32,767 nucleotides of DNA from Burkholderiales bacterium. Its GTDB lineage: Bacteria > Pseudomonadota > Gammaproteobacteria > Burkholderiales > Casimicrobiaceae. The notes below the pieces were generated by a model. That model did not search any database. It had not been told where the DNA came from and saw only the letters and a program-made list of their open reading frames with translations. Both the position numbers and the translations under genes were made by a program. The stretch covers positions 1-32,767 of the forward strand of contig JAISYH010000001.1 in assembly GCA_031270015.1 (NCBI GenBank). Direction: 5' to 3'. The first letter of the stretch is position 1, and every line of letters begins with the position of its first letter. Shown in pieces: positions 18,251-26,800 of the stretch.

Positions 18251-18985
18251 ATGCCCATAGAACGTTTTGACCAAAGAGCGGCGGACGCATTGCGCCCGCT
18301 GGCATGGGACCTGGATTGGCAACGCCATGCGGAAGGTTCGGTACTGATATCACAAGGTGGAACGCGAATCGTGTGCGCCGTCAGCGTGGAAGACGGCGTA
18401 CCGTCTTTTCTCAAAGGAAGCGGACAAGGGTGGCTTACCGCCGAATACGGAATGCTGCCGCGCGCGACGCATACGCGCATACGCAGAGAAAGCGCGGAAG
18501 GCAAACCTTCGGGACGCACACAAGAAATACAACGTTTGATCGGGCGCAGTTTGCGCGCAGTGGTGGACTTATCCGCGCTAGGCGAGCGAACGTTGCGTAT
18601 TGATTGCGATGTCGTCGAAGCGGACGGCGGCACGCGCTGCGCATCCATCACTGGCGCGTGGGTAGCATTGTCGATAGCAGTGTCGCGTTTGCGCGTCAAC
18701 GGAATTTTACCGGATCATCTGTTGCGCGATCATGTCGCGGCAGTGTCGGTCGGTATCGTCGATGGCGTGCCGTTGCTCGATTTAGATTACAGCGAAGATA
18801 GCCGTTGCGAAACCGACATGAACGTCGTCATGACCGGCAACGGCGGTTTTGTAGAAATTCAAGGCACCGCTGAAGGCGAACCGTTTTCCGATCAAGAATT
18901 GAATGCTTTGCTTACGTTGGCGCGGCGGGGTATTGACCAAATCATCGAAGCGCAAAAGAAAATATTAGATGCATTTCAACCATGA
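18251..18985 (+). CDS. rph: Ribonuclease PH
   Basis: This phosphorolytic 3'-5' exoribonuclease trims tRNA 3' ends. The 244 residues are of family length. Conserved blocks include [17 protein letters not shown], the phosphate-binding [39 protein letters not shown] and [23 protein letters not shown] lies 8 bp before the ATG. Its end overlaps rdgB by 4 bp. The rph-rdgB-hemW order is common in betaproteobacteria. Confidence 0.97.
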   Translation: MPIERFDQRAADALRPLAWDLDWQRHAEGSVLISQGGTRIVCAVSVEDGVPSFLKGSGQGWLTAEYGMLPRATHTRIRRESAEGKPSGRTQEIQRLIGRSLRAVVDLSALGERTLRIDCDVVEADGGTRCASITGAWVALSIAVSRLRVNGILPDHLLRDHVAAVSVGIVDGVPLLDLDYSEDSRCETDMNVVMTGNGGFVEIQGTAEGEPFSDQELNALLTLARRGIDQIIEAQKKILDAFQP

Positions 18986-19578
18986 AAGCTCCTTTTACGC
19001 AATTGGTTCTGGCTTCTGGCAACGAAGGTAAGTGTCGCGAATTCGGACAGCTTTTAGCGCCACTAAATATCAATATCGTGCCGCAAACGATATTTAATAT
19101 TCCCGAAATCGATGAGCCACATCAAACTTTTATCGAAAACGCTCTGGTAAAAGCTCGCCACGCATCGTTTCATGCGCGGTTACCCGCGCTTGCCGACGAC
19201 TCGGGTTTATGCGTCAATGCTCTAGGTGGCGCCCCCGGAATCAAAAGCGCGCGTTATGCCGGAGAACCACGTTCAGATACGCGCAACAATGCGTTATTGA
19301 TGCGACAACTTTTAGAGCATGACGATAAGAGCGCCTACTATTATTGCGCGTTGGTATTGATACGCGACGCTAATGACCCCGCGCCATTGATTGGCTGTGG
19401 TGCATGGTTCGGAGAAATCACGGTGACGCCGTGCGGTCATAATGGATTCGGTTATGACCCTTATTTCTTACTGCCTACCGGCGTGACCGTCGCGGAATTG
19501 TCGCCGGAAGAAAAAAACGCGCATTCACATCGCGGAATCGCAACGCGCCAATTGATCGAACAGTTGCGGTCGTTATAG
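18982..19578 (+). CDS. rdgB: XTP/dITP diphosphatase (non-canonical purine NTP pyrophosphatase)
   Basis: This 198-residue HAM1/RdgB enzyme hydrolyses dITP, XTP and ITP to monophosphates and keeps deaminated purines out of DNA. Typical sites are [11 protein letters not shown] at the N-terminus (SGNxxK), [37 protein letters not shown] and [11 protein letters not shown] followed by [15 protein letters not shown]. It overlaps rph by 4 bp and is followed directly by hemW. Confidence 0.97.
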   Translation: MKAPFTQLVLASGNEGKCREFGQLLAPLNINIVPQTIFNIPEIDEPHQTFIENALVKARHASFHARLPALADDSGLCVNALGGAPGIKSARYAGEPRSDTRNNALLMRQLLEHDDKSAYYYCALVLIRDANDPAPLIGCGAWFGEITVTPCGHNGFGYDPYFLLPTGVTVAELSPEEKNAHSHRGIATRQLIEQLRSL

Positions 19579-19599
19579 ATGTGTCGGCATGGAATCGCA

Positions 19600-20772
19600 A
19601 TGTTCTCCGCGCCCGCTGTCGCTCCTCCATTATCGCTTTACATCCATTTCCCTTGGTGTGTGCGGAAATGTCCTTATTGCGATTTCAATTCACACGCGCT
19701 GAACGGCGCATCCCTGCCGGAAATGGTATATATCGAAGCGTTGCTTCTCGATCTTGAGCGCTCGGTAATTTCTTCCGATAAACGCCCGCTGCGCAGTATC
19801 TTTTTCGGAGGCGGCACACCCAATCTGTTTTCGCCGCCGTCGATTGAAAAATTGCTTGACGCAATCGCGCGCACGTATGTATGGGAACGCGATATTGAAA
19901 TTACGTTGGAAGCCAATCCGGGATTTGCGGGACATCGACGATTTGCCGACTATCGATCTGCCGGTGTCAATCGGTTATCATTGGGCGTTCAAAGTTTGAA
20001 CGATGACGCGCTCAAGCGAATTGGACGCATACACAACGCGAACGAAGCGCGCGCTGCGATTCATTCGGCGATTCAGTGTTTCGATAATGTCAACCTCGAT
20101 TTCATGTTTGCGTTGCCCGAACAAAGCATGGAGACGTTGCGAAAAGACATCGATGAAATCATCGGCTATGGCGTAGCGCATCTTTCATGTTATCAGTTGA
20201 CCATAGAACCCAATACTGCTTTTTTTCACACACCGCCGGTCATTCCTGATGAAGATATGTCCGCGATCATGCAGGAGTACGTGACCGAACGTATAGTAAA
20301 ATCGGGATACGCTCGTTACGAGGTCTCCGCTTATGCGCAACCTGAAAAACAATGCCGACATAATCTCAATTATTGGCAATTTGGCGATTATCTCGCTTTG
20401 GGCGCGGGCGCGCACGGCAAATATTCTTTTACCGATAGAATCGAACGAACGATTCGTTATCCACATCCGCAACGCTACATGGCCGTGGCGAGCAGAAAAC
20501 CACTAGTACCGTCGATCATGGAAAAGCACAATCTGGCGAACGAAGATATTGGTTTTGAGTTTATGCTCAACGCGCTCCGTTTGAAAGACGGTGTTCCTGC
20601 CACGCTTTTTGAAGAACGTACCGGCTTGTCCGCCGACACCTTGAAAGAACCATTGCGCCGCGCCCGCGATCACGGTTTGATCGACGATATTTCCGATCGT
20701 TGGGTAACGACTGAAAAAGGTTATCGTTTTCTCAACGAAACATTGCAATATTTTTTGGGCGACATAGCGTGA
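19600..20772 (+). CDS. hemW: Radical SAM heme chaperone HemW
   Basis: The protein is of the HemN/HemW family. The radical-SAM CX3CX2C motif reads CVRKCPYCDF near residue 20, followed by NSH, and FFGGGTPNLFS, LEANPG and RLSLGVQS follow. HemW-type proteins act as heme chaperones rather than coproporphyrinogen oxidases; the short N-terminus before the cluster fits HemW. I chose ATG 19600, which has GGA 8 bp upstream. The in-frame ATG at 19579 abuts the rdgB stop without a ribosome-binding site. The C-terminal HemN domain is present (GFEFMLNALRLKDGVP). It overlaps the next gene by 4 bp. Confidence 0.95.
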   Translation: MFSAPAVAPPLSLYIHFPWCVRKCPYCDFNSHALNGASLPEMVYIEALLLDLERSVISSDKRPLRSIFFGGGTPNLFSPPSIEKLLDAIARTYVWERDIEITLEANPGFAGHRRFADYRSAGVNRLSLGVQSLNDDALKRIGRIHNANEARAAIHSAIQCFDNVNLDFMFALPEQSMETLRKDIDEIIGYGVAHLSCYQLTIEPNTAFFHTPPVIPDEDMSAIMQEYVTERIVKSGYARYEVSAYAQPEKQCRHNLNYWQFGDYLALGAGAHGKYSFTDRIERTIRYPHPQRYMAVASRKPLVPSIMEKHNLANEDIGFEFMLNALRLKDGVPATLFEERTGLSADTLKEPLRRARDHGLIDDISDRWVTTEKGYRFLNETLQYFLGDIA

Positions 20773-21905
20773 AACCTGTTTTGCCTCACTTGCCTCGCCC
20801 CGATACCGACGCGTTGGCGCATTCGCGGCGCGTCATGGAGCATGTGCGGCAACTTATCGCGCGCCACGGTGATTGGCTCTCTTTATACGATTATATCAAC
20901 GCAGTGTTATTCGCACCGACGTTAGGTTATTACGTCAGTGGAACGCGAAAATTGAGCGGCGACATTGATGGCAGTGATTTTGTCACCGCGCCGGAATTGA
21001 CGCCGTTGTTTGCGCGTGTTTGGGCAAAGCCAATAGCGGATGCATTGGCGAAAAGCCATGTTCCTTGCGTACTCGAACTCGGAGCGGGCAGCGGCGCTTT
21101 TGCTGCCGAGCTTTTGAAAACTTGGATGAGTCGACATGTCGATATTGAACGCTATGCCATTCTCGAGCGCAGCGCAGACCTCCGCGTCCGTCAACAAGAA
21201 TATATTCGACACCACATTCCTGAAATGGCGGAGCGCGTTATTTGGTTGGATCATTTGCCGAATACGATCGACGGTGTTGTATTCATGAATGAAGTGCTGG
21301 ACGCCATACCGCCGCACGTCGTTTCCCGGAGAAACGGTGTTTGGCTCGAACAAGGTGTCGTATTCGAGCATGATCGTTTGGCGATAGAAGCCAAGCCGCT
21401 TACGGAATCAATATTACTTCAAGCCGCGCAAAAACGCTTTCCACCGGATGGCGACTATACAGCGGAAATCAATCTAGACGCAGAGGCATTGATCGAAACG
21501 CTGGCACGCGCGCTCGTCGCGGCGAAAGGGCATCATACATTGTGGGTCGTCGATTACGGATTCGAGCGTGGCGCGCATTTGCCCGAACATTACGCCGACG
21601 GAACATTGCGCGCCTATTATCGTCATCACTTACTGGACGATATTTTTTATCTTCCGGGTTTGATCGACATTACCGCGCATATCGATTTCGTTTCGATACT
21701 CGAGGCAGCGCAGCGCGGAGAACTGGTATTGGCAAATTTCCAGACACAGCGGGAATGGTTACTCTCGCACGGCTTACTCGATGAATTACAACGTTGCGGC
21801 GCGCCAAATACTCCAGAAGCCGTTCAAACACTGATCGCGCCCGACGCGATGGGTAATATTTTTAAGACTCTCGAGTTGGAATCAAAAGATGCCGTTTTGA
21901 AATGA
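20769..21905 (+). CDS. SAM-dependent methyltransferase, MidA/NDUFAF7 (DUF185) family
   Basis: The 378-residue class I methyltransferase resembles the family whose eukaryotic members (NDUFAF7/MidA) methylate an arginine of a complex I subunit. Visible are ALFAPTLGYYVSG, the SAM-binding LELGAGSGAFAAEL at about 102-115, MNEVLDAIPPHVV (the family's NE-x-LDA block) and VVDYGFERG...HYADGTLRAYYRH near the C-terminal third. In bacteria the substrate is not established. It overlaps hemW by 4 bp and is the last gene of the argH-to-here run, convergent with the lipoprotein gene (7-bp gap). Confidence 0.92.
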   Translation: MKPVLPHLPRPDTDALAHSRRVMEHVRQLIARHGDWLSLYDYINAVLFAPTLGYYVSGTRKLSGDIDGSDFVTAPELTPLFARVWAKPIADALAKSHVPCVLELGAGSGAFAAELLKTWMSRHVDIERYAILERSADLRVRQQEYIRHHIPEMAERVIWLDHLPNTIDGVVFMNEVLDAIPPHVVSRRNGVWLEQGVVFEHDRLAIEAKPLTESILLQAAQKRFPPDGDYTAEINLDAEALIETLARALVAAKGHHTLWVVDYGFERGAHLPEHYADGTLRAYYRHHLLDDIFYLPGLIDITAHIDFVSILEAAQRGELVLANFQTQREWLLSHGLLDELQRCGAPNTPEAVQTLIAPDAMGNIFKTLELESKDAVLK

Positions 21906-21912
21906 AAAACTT

Positions 21913-22689
21913 TTAATCTTGCTGTATTGCTAACGGCGGACTTTGTTTGAGATGGCCGGCGTAATGCAACGGCAAATAAGGATCGAATCCCGGCACGTCG
22001 TTTTCACGCATGTGCATTAGATCTCGCGGGCTGACCCAATGCGCGCGGGCTTTTGCCAATGGCACGCCCGCGTCTTGAAAAACGCCTAGCACATATTGAG
22101 AACAAAATGACGTTTCGTCCTCAAACAATGGCATTTGTAAGATTGCAAGCGAACCGTAGCACGTTTGCCGCACCAACCCCGGAATGAACGGAATTTCACA
22201 AACACGCCGCGTCACCATAAACGGCGCTTGTAGCGCAACGCCGATAAAGTTATAAGAACGTCCCACGCCGGCGAGCGCTATTTCTCGCAAACGAGCGCGC
22301 TGTTCTTCCGTCAATTCGGGATGCCGATATACCGCAATCACACTTTGCTCCTCGACGAGTTCGGCAACCGTAATTTTCCGCACATTGGGCGCAACGGCTT
22401 CCACGAAGATATCGTCGCCGACGTAAATCGCCGCATGGCTAACTGGCGATACGCTTGCCAGACGGATTACGAGCGAAACTAAACTGTCGTGATTGGCAGT
22501 CAGCGCGATATCGCCGATTTTCAATTCCGTTTTTTCGACGGGGTGCGCGCCGTGTTCGGGGGTTAGTGCGAGACGCTGAAATTGAAGTTTCAACGGCGCG
22601 CCGGATTCTTCGGGCGCCGTTTGTTTGATCTGCGTCGCGCAAGCAGAGAGCGACAACAAAGCCAAGTAAAGAAAAACTCGTATTATCAT
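21913..22689 (-). CDS. YiiX/C92-like permuted papain-fold lipoprotein
   Basis: The leader ends in lipobox LSAC (Cys17), predicting membrane anchoring. The rest resembles the YiiX/YebB (DUF830, peptidase C92) branch of NlpC/P60-like enzymes with circularly permuted catalytic residues. His85 in SPVSHAAIYVGDD and Cys196 in SFCSQYVLGVF are in the expected order (His before Cys), with GRSYNFIGVAL between. Likely a cysteine hydrolase acting on amide or thioester bonds at the envelope; the substrate is unknown. It overlaps the end of pepP by 4 bp, so the two are coexpressed. Confidence 0.85.
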   Translation of the reverse strand: MIIRVFLYLALLSLSACATQIKQTAPEESGAPLKLQFQRLALTPEHGAHPVEKTELKIGDIALTANHDSLVSLVIRLASVSPVSHAAIYVGDDIFVEAVAPNVRKITVAELVEEQSVIAVYRHPELTEEQRARLREIALAGVGRSYNFIGVALQAPFMVTRRVCEIPFIPGLVRQTCYGSLAILQMPLFEDETSFCSQYVLGVFQDAGVPLAKARAHWVSPRDLMHMRENDVPGFDPYLPLHYAGHLKQSPPLAIQQD

Positions 22690-24035
22690 TCGCCACGCAG
22701 CCTTTCGATATCGGAAATGGTTTTCGGAGTATTTTTTGTAAGAATATCTATTCCATCCTTGGTAATCAACACATTGTCTTCGACGCGAATACCGATATTA
22801 TGCAGCGCAGCGGGAATATCGGCAGTGGCGCGGATATATATTCCGGGTTCGACGGTCAACACCATCCCTGAGACAAGCTTGAGCGGTTGATCGTCGCCGG
22901 TTCCACGATAATAGCCCGCGTCGTGTACATCCATACCAAGCCAGTGTCCGGCGCGATGCATATAAAAACGGCGAAAGCTGCCCGATTCGAGCGCGGCATC
23001 CAATGGTCCTTCGATCAATTTGAAGTCGATCATTCCTTGCGCCAACACGCGCTCTGCCGCCGCATGGTATTCGGAAACAGGTGTATCCACCCTTAACGCG
23101 GCGAAACATGCGCGTTGCGCTTCGAGGACGACTTCGTACACGTCTTTTTGTGCCGCCGTAAAACGTTTGCCGACAGGGAAAGTCCGCGTAATATCAGAAG
23201 CGTAATATTGATATTCACAACCAGCGTCGATCAACAGCAAGTCGCCTTCTCGCATTTGTCGCCGGTTGGCGGTGTAATGCAATACGCAGGTGTTTTCACC
23301 ACTAGCGACGATCGACGGATACGCCACAGCTTGCGCCCCGCTTTTCAGAAACTCATAAACCAATTCAGCTTCGATTTGATATTCGTATAGACCGGAACGC
23401 GCCTTTTGCATCGCGCGAATATGCGCTTTACCGCTGATTTCGGCGGCAAAGCGCATCAACGCGATTTCGTGCCGATCTTTGATCAGGCGCATCGCATCGA
23501 GTTCGTTGCGTACATCGATGAGCGTCGACGGCGGCATGTCGCCGCCGCGCACTTGCGCGCGTACTTTTTCGCGCGTTTGCATAATGCGCCGATCCCAATC
23601 AGCGAATAAACCGAGCGGCGTATAAAGAACGGGTTGATTGGTAAGCAACGTCGGCAACATCGTATCCAGTTCGTCGATAGAAAACGCTTCGTCAAACAGG
23701 AAAAAATCCCGCGCCATTTTTACGCCATAGCGTAAACCTTCCCAGATTTCGCACTCGTCGTGTTTGTCACGACAAAATAAAATGTGTCGCGTCTTGCCTT
23801 GCGCGTTACATACCAACGCGAGCGCGGCTTCCGGCTCGGGAAAACCGGAAAGATAATAAAAATAACTTTCCGCCCGAAACGGGAAATGGGTGTCACGGTT
23901 GCGAAACAGTTCCGGCGCGGTCGGCATGATGACGATACCGCCACCGCGACGGCTGATGGTTTGCAGCAATCGTTCGCGCCGTTCGCGGTAAATCGCGGTA
24001 TTGACGGATTCAGGTGTGGTCGCATCGTCGTTCAT
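22686..24035 (-). CDS. pepP: Xaa-Pro aminopeptidase (aminopeptidase P)
   Basis: This is a 449-residue cytoplasmic M24B metallopeptidase that removes N-terminal residues preceding proline. Metal ligands of the pita-bread fold are all visible: D270 (LLIDAGCEY), D281 (ASDITRTF), H364 (GHWLGMDVHD), E396 (VEPGIY) and E419 (IRVEDNVLIT). Supporting histidines are H253 and H371. The N-terminal AMP_N domain contains FPFRAESYFYYLSGFPEPEA. It is divergent from the folate cyclo-ligase gene 41 bp away and overlaps the downstream lipoprotein gene. Confidence 0.97.
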   Translation of the reverse strand: MNDDATTPESVNTAIYRERRERLLQTISRRGGGIVIMPTAPELFRNRDTHFPFRAESYFYYLSGFPEPEAALALVCNAQGKTRHILFCRDKHDECEIWEGLRYGVKMARDFFLFDEAFSIDELDTMLPTLLTNQPVLYTPLGLFADWDRRIMQTREKVRAQVRGGDMPPSTLIDVRNELDAMRLIKDRHEIALMRFAAEISGKAHIRAMQKARSGLYEYQIEAELVYEFLKSGAQAVAYPSIVASGENTCVLHYTANRRQMREGDLLLIDAGCEYQYYASDITRTFPVGKRFTAAQKDVYEVVLEAQRACFAALRVDTPVSEYHAAAERVLAQGMIDFKLIEGPLDAALESGSFRRFYMHRAGHWLGMDVHDAGYYRGTGDDQPLKLVSGMVLTVEPGIYIRATADIPAALHNIGIRVEDNVLITKDGIDILTKNTPKTISDIERLRGE

Positions 24036-24040
24036 CGGTT

Positions 24041-24070
24041 TTGTCTAGTCTGAAATATCTTCATTATAAT
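24041..24070 (+). promoter_or_regulatory. Sigma-70-type promoter of the 5-formyl-THF cyclo-ligase gene
   Basis: TTGTCT (24041-24046), an 18-bp spacer and a consensus TATAAT (24065-24070) form a good promoter in the 41-bp gap between pepP and fau. Transcription would start near 24077, at the first candidate ATG itself. Confidence 0.6.
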
Positions 24071-24076
24071 GCGATC

Positions 24077-24670
24077 ATGAAAACAATCGCGCACATGAAC
24101 GCCAAAGAAGCCAAAGCTTCGCTGCGCCGCCGTATTTTAGCGGCGCGCGACGACTTGCCGCTATCGACACGGCGCGCCGCGTCGCGGAGAATCGCCGAGC
24201 GCGTCATGGCGCTTCCGTCTTTTGCCGCCGCGCAAAAAATATTGTTATTTTATCCGTTCGGCAGCGAATGGGACGCCTCTATCGTCGTGATGGAAGCGCT
24301 CCGCTTAAATAAAATCGTAGCGCTGCCACGTATCGCGCAGTCCGAAAAAACGTTGATTTTGCATATCGTTCAAGATATCGACCGCGATACTATGTCGGGG
24401 GTTTTCGGCATTCGTGAACCGTTGCCCGATCTTCCGCGCCTCACGCCGGAAGAACTGGATTGGCTGCTGGCGCCCGGCTTGGCTTTTTCACCGCAGGGCG
24501 ACCGTCTTGGTTACGGCGCGGGTTATTTTGACCGGTTGTTGACGCGAGTTTCTCCGGAAACACCGCGTATCGCCGGCGCGTTCGAGATGCAGATCATGCC
24601 GTCGCTTCCGCAAGAAACACATGATATTCGCGTCAATATGGTCATCACTGAAAATAACTTGGATAAGTAA
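24077..24670 (+). CDS. fau: 5-formyltetrahydrofolate cyclo-ligase
   Basis: This enzyme converts 5-formyl-THF to 5,10-methenyl-THF with ATP, recycling the folate storage form. Typical blocks are the N-terminal basic helix KASLRRRILAARDDL, ILLFYPFGSEWD, and the signature LAPGLAFSPQGDRLGYGAGYFDR (positions about 135-157). The predicted promoter places the transcript start at ATG 24077, so translation would be leaderless from there. The ATG at 24095 (MNAKEAK...) fits the family start better and would have an 18-nt leader. Neither has a strong ribosome-binding site. In E. coli the orthologue follows 6S RNA; no such structure is evident here. Confidence 0.93.
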   Translation: MKTIAHMNAKEAKASLRRRILAARDDLPLSTRRAASRRIAERVMALPSFAAAQKILLFYPFGSEWDASIVVMEALRLNKIVALPRIAQSEKTLILHIVQDIDRDTMSGVFGIREPLPDLPRLTPEELDWLLAPGLAFSPQGDRLGYGAGYFDRLLTRVSPETPRIAGAFEMQIMPSLPQETHDIRVNMVITENNLDK

Positions 24671-24831
24671 ACGCGCAAAATACATGTTACCGAAAGACGC
24701 GCTCCTTGGCGCTTAAAACGCTCGCTATAGCAAGATTCCGACATTGCGACGGACACACCACCAGTTTCGCGTCGGTCATTTCCAACCGCGTCAGCTACGC
24801 TCTAATATTCTCATATGAGATGGTAGTCATC
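24671..24831. other. Boundary between housekeeping genes and mobile debris
   Basis: No gene is recognisable. Composition and content change here: everything to the right is plasmid-, IS- or integron-like. Confidence 0.4.
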
Positions 24832-25103
24832 ATGCAGGATAGCTCGCAACACATGATGCAGGAACAAGAAGACGCTTTTTTAGTTGATGCGCGCATCAAA
24901 CACATCAAATACAACCCGAAGCAAGTGGTGCGTGTCGTATCGTACACGAGTATTGCGACTACGATTGTTTTTTCCGAAGGCGGAAAAATTATCGGCTCTA
25001 TGTTTCAGGATTTTTGGATAGTTGGGACTTTCTGCCGCGGGATAATTACCTTTACCTGAAGGCCAGGCTGCCGAATGCCGATTCCAATTTGATAGACAAC
25101 TGA
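24832..25103 (+). pseudogene. virB9: VirB9/TrbG-like conjugation protein, frameshifted and truncated
   Basis: From ATG 24832 the frame reads VDARIKHIKYNPKQVVRVVS and TIVFSEGGKII, the N-terminal pattern of VirB9/CagX/TrbG outer-membrane channel proteins of type IV secretion systems. Around 24990-25005 the match jumps to another frame. That frame reads LYVSGFLDSWDFLPRDNYLY and LKARLPNADSNLIDN, the usual continuation (a W...P..N.L.LK block followed by ADTNL), to TGA at 25101-25103. So there is one frameshift, no visible signal peptide, and the C-terminal two thirds are missing. It is a relic of a conjugative plasmid or ICE; no other secretion gene is in view. Confidence 0.75.
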
Positions 25104-25107
25104 ATGG

Positions 25108-25365
25108 ATGGTGATGATGATTCCTGATTCCCCCTCCCTCATGCGCTGCGCGGACACGTTGCGGCGCATGGAAACCGGCCCCATGCGTCAGGCGTGGTGG
25201 GCAGGCTATATCCGTGGTCTGCGCCGCGCCAATCACGGCGAGTCTTTCGGGACAGAGGCGGAGCACCGCCTGTATCTGTCCCTGGCAGACGATGCCGCCT
25301 CCGACCGGGCAGCGATTGGGCGCGGCTATCGCGCGGGGTTAGAGGGTATCGAGGGCGAACCGTGA
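25108..25365 (+). CDS. Small hypothetical protein of plasmid character
   Basis: Not recognised. The frame encodes 85 residues, strongly alpha-helical in appearance (MRQAWWAGYIRGLRRANHG, then a second Arg/Ala-rich helix with GRGYRAGLEG). Both halves contain a WxxGYxxGL- or GRGYRxGLEG-like pattern, which might be an internal repeat. Several Met codons near the start (25108, 25117, 25120, 25141) make the true start uncertain. It lies 4 bp after the VirB9-like relic and before an origin-like region, with G/C-rich codons typical of plasmid genes. Confidence 0.5.
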   Translation: MVMMIPDSPSLMRCADTLRRMETGPMRQAWWAGYIRGLRRANHGESFGTEAEHRLYLSLADDAASDRAAIGRGYRAGLEGIEGEP

Positions 25366-25420
25366 TGCGCACGGACTGTGGTGCTGACTGCGCGCCTCCG
25401 GCCCGATAAATCACCCTAAC

Positions 25421-25464
25421 CGTAGATCGCGCCACAAAACGGCATTTATCGTCGATCGCGCCAC
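25421..25464. repeat. Two 15-bp direct repeats, iteron-like
   Basis: CGTAGATCGCGCCAC (25421-25435) and CGTCGATCGCGCCAC (25450-25464) differ at one base and are 29 bp apart. They sit directly beside a consensus DnaA box, so iterons or partition-protein sites are possible. Only two copies exist, so the call is tentative. Confidence 0.55.
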
Positions 25465-25465
25465 C

Positions 25466-25474
25466 TGTGGATAA
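25466..25474 (-). promoter_or_regulatory. Consensus DnaA box
   Basis: TGTGGATAA is the exact reverse complement of the consensus DnaA box TTATCCACA. It is followed by about 90 bp of AT-rich DNA with two inverted repeats. One perfect 9-mer can occur by chance, but the setting favours a replication-origin remnant. Confidence 0.5.
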
Positions 25475-25494
25475 AAATAGCTTTATTTTTCATG

Positions 25495-25522
25495 ATGTTA
25501 CGGCATTTTTTGACCGTAACAT
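25495..25522. repeat. 9-bp inverted repeat
   Basis: ATGTTACGG (25495-25503) and CCGTAACAT (25514-25522) are perfect arms around a 10-nt T-rich loop. The element lies in the AT-rich stretch after the DnaA box. Confidence 0.7.
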
Positions 25523-25556
25523 ACGCGCACGTTTTAACGTTTTTTTACTTTTATTA

Positions 25557-25599
25557 ACATAATACGGCGGGAGGACAGATTCCTCCCGCCGTATTATGT
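25557..25599. repeat. Perfect 19-bp hairpin with 5-nt loop
   Basis: The arms 25557-25575 and 25581-25599 are perfectly complementary over 19 bp around CAGAT. The G/C-rich centre is CGGCGGGAGGA/TCCTCCCGCCG and the outer arms are AT-rich. There is no T tract on either side, so it is unlikely to be an ordinary terminator. Possible roles are a plasmid single-strand origin, a transposon end, or a bidirectional transcription block. Confidence 0.85.
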
Positions 25600-25654
25600 G
25601 CACCTCTAAAAATAGCATTATAATATTTACATAAATCAACTATTCATTTTTATC

Positions 25655-25966
25655 ATGACGCATCTTGGTTTTTTCGATCCTGACGACAGCCATAAAAAGC
25701 TCAATGAACGCGATCCGCTCGTGGTGCTTGATCAGCTGATTGGGAAGGCTTTAGACCAACGTTAGAGAATGCTTTGAGCGCAAGAAAGAAAAGTACAGCG
25801 GGCAGGAAGCCGTTCGATAGCGTAATGATGTTCAAGGCGTTGATTGTGCAACATTTTTACAACATTTCCGACGATGAACTTGAGTATCAAACTTGGGATC
25901 GCTACAGTTTCTGCCGTTTTCTTGGGCTGTTGCCGGAAGATCGGGTTCCTGACGCCAAGACCATTT
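25655..25966 (+). pseudogene. IS5-family transposase, N-terminal third, frameshifted
   Basis: The frame starts ATG ACG (MTHLGFFDPDDSHKKLNERDPL) and runs to DQLI. It then continues in another frame as WEGFRPTLENALSARKKSTA and GRKPFDSVMMFKALIVQHFY, through FLGLLPEDRVPDAKTI. This is the N-terminal region of IS5-group (IS1106/IS1031-like) DDE transposases. Loss of about one codon's worth of phase near 25742 breaks the frame. The gene stops abruptly at 25966, where the terminal repeat of an IS3-family element begins; the catalytic region is absent. The CACCTCTAAAAA just upstream (about 25601) might belong to the IS5 terminal repeat. Confidence 0.8.
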
Positions 25967-25989
25967 TGAAGCACCCCGGGTTTCTCGGA

Positions 25990-26626
25990 GGCAGTTTTGC
26001 CTGAGCCATGCAGCATAACGCATAATTTCAGCCTGTTGTCGATCATCCCTTTGTTCCGCCTCCGTTGGCGGGATATGACCAATCGGTTGCAAGATTCTGA
26101 GATGGTTGAACCAATCCACCCATTCGAGCGTTGCCAGTTCCACCGCCTCTTTGTCTGACCATGAGCGACGGTAAATGACCTACAGTCCATTGATCGTTTC
26201 AGCCAGAGCGTTGTTGCAGGAATCGCCGGCGCTGCCAACGGAAGACTCCATCCCGGCTTCTTTCAACCGCTCGCTGTAGCGGATCGAGACATGCTGCACG
26301 CTACCCTTTGCCTGAAAGGTCGCCGGGCATGCAATGCCTGTTCCAACGCATCCAAGACAAAATCCGTCCCCCACCGCGCATTCAGCCGAGAAGCCTGGAA
26401 CTGCCGATGAACCTTGTCAAGAGGACACGGTCTCGCTTTATCGGGGACAGTTGTCTTAATTGCCTTGCCGCGAATCACGCCTTGCAGACCAAGCCGCTTC
26501 ATCAGACGTTCCACCGTACAACGAGCCACCGCAATCTCATCACGGCTGAGTTGTCGCCATATTTTACGAGCGCCATACGCCTGAAAATTCTCTTTCCAGA
26601 GGCATTGGATGTGCGCGCATAAATGT
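25990..26626 (-). pseudogene. IS3-family OrfB (integrase core) relics
   Basis: Pieces of OrfB in shifting frames are recognisable in order. First comes YGARKIWRQLSRDEIAVARC, TVERLMKRLGLQGVIRGKAI and PCPLDKVHRQFQASRLNARWGTDF. Next, after a jump, is FVLDALEQALHARRPF, then HVSIRYSERLKEAGMESSVG and NNALAETINGL, and finally ELATLEWVDWFNH with PIGHIPPTEAEQ. About 40 residues holding the first catalytic Asp are deleted at the GTDF/FVLD junction, and further small deletions break the frame. Nothing functional remains. Confidence 0.8.
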
Positions 26627-26800
26627 TCATCCGTCCTTGATCGCGCTCGGCCCGATGAATCCAGATGTTTCTGCGATACCGCCGATCTTCGAGGCAATGG
26701 CGTTGATCGCCGCCCATTGGGAACTGTACTCATGCGGATGTTCCAACACCATGCGGACAGCCCGCTCTTGGATTTCCGGGGAATATTTATATGTCTTCAT
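26627..26800 (-). pseudogene. IS3-family OrfA relic
   Basis: [20 protein letters not shown] followed by [20 protein letters not shown] is the N-terminal helix-turn-helix of IS3-family OrfA. After SKIG the sequence departs from the family and ends at TGA after 57 residues. About 40 residues including the leucine zipper are lost through a deletion that also removes the start of orfB. Confidence 0.8.

Noticed and set aside
25557..25599. Intrinsic terminator
   Set aside because: The stem is strong, but neither strand has a T tract after it and no gene ends directly before it.
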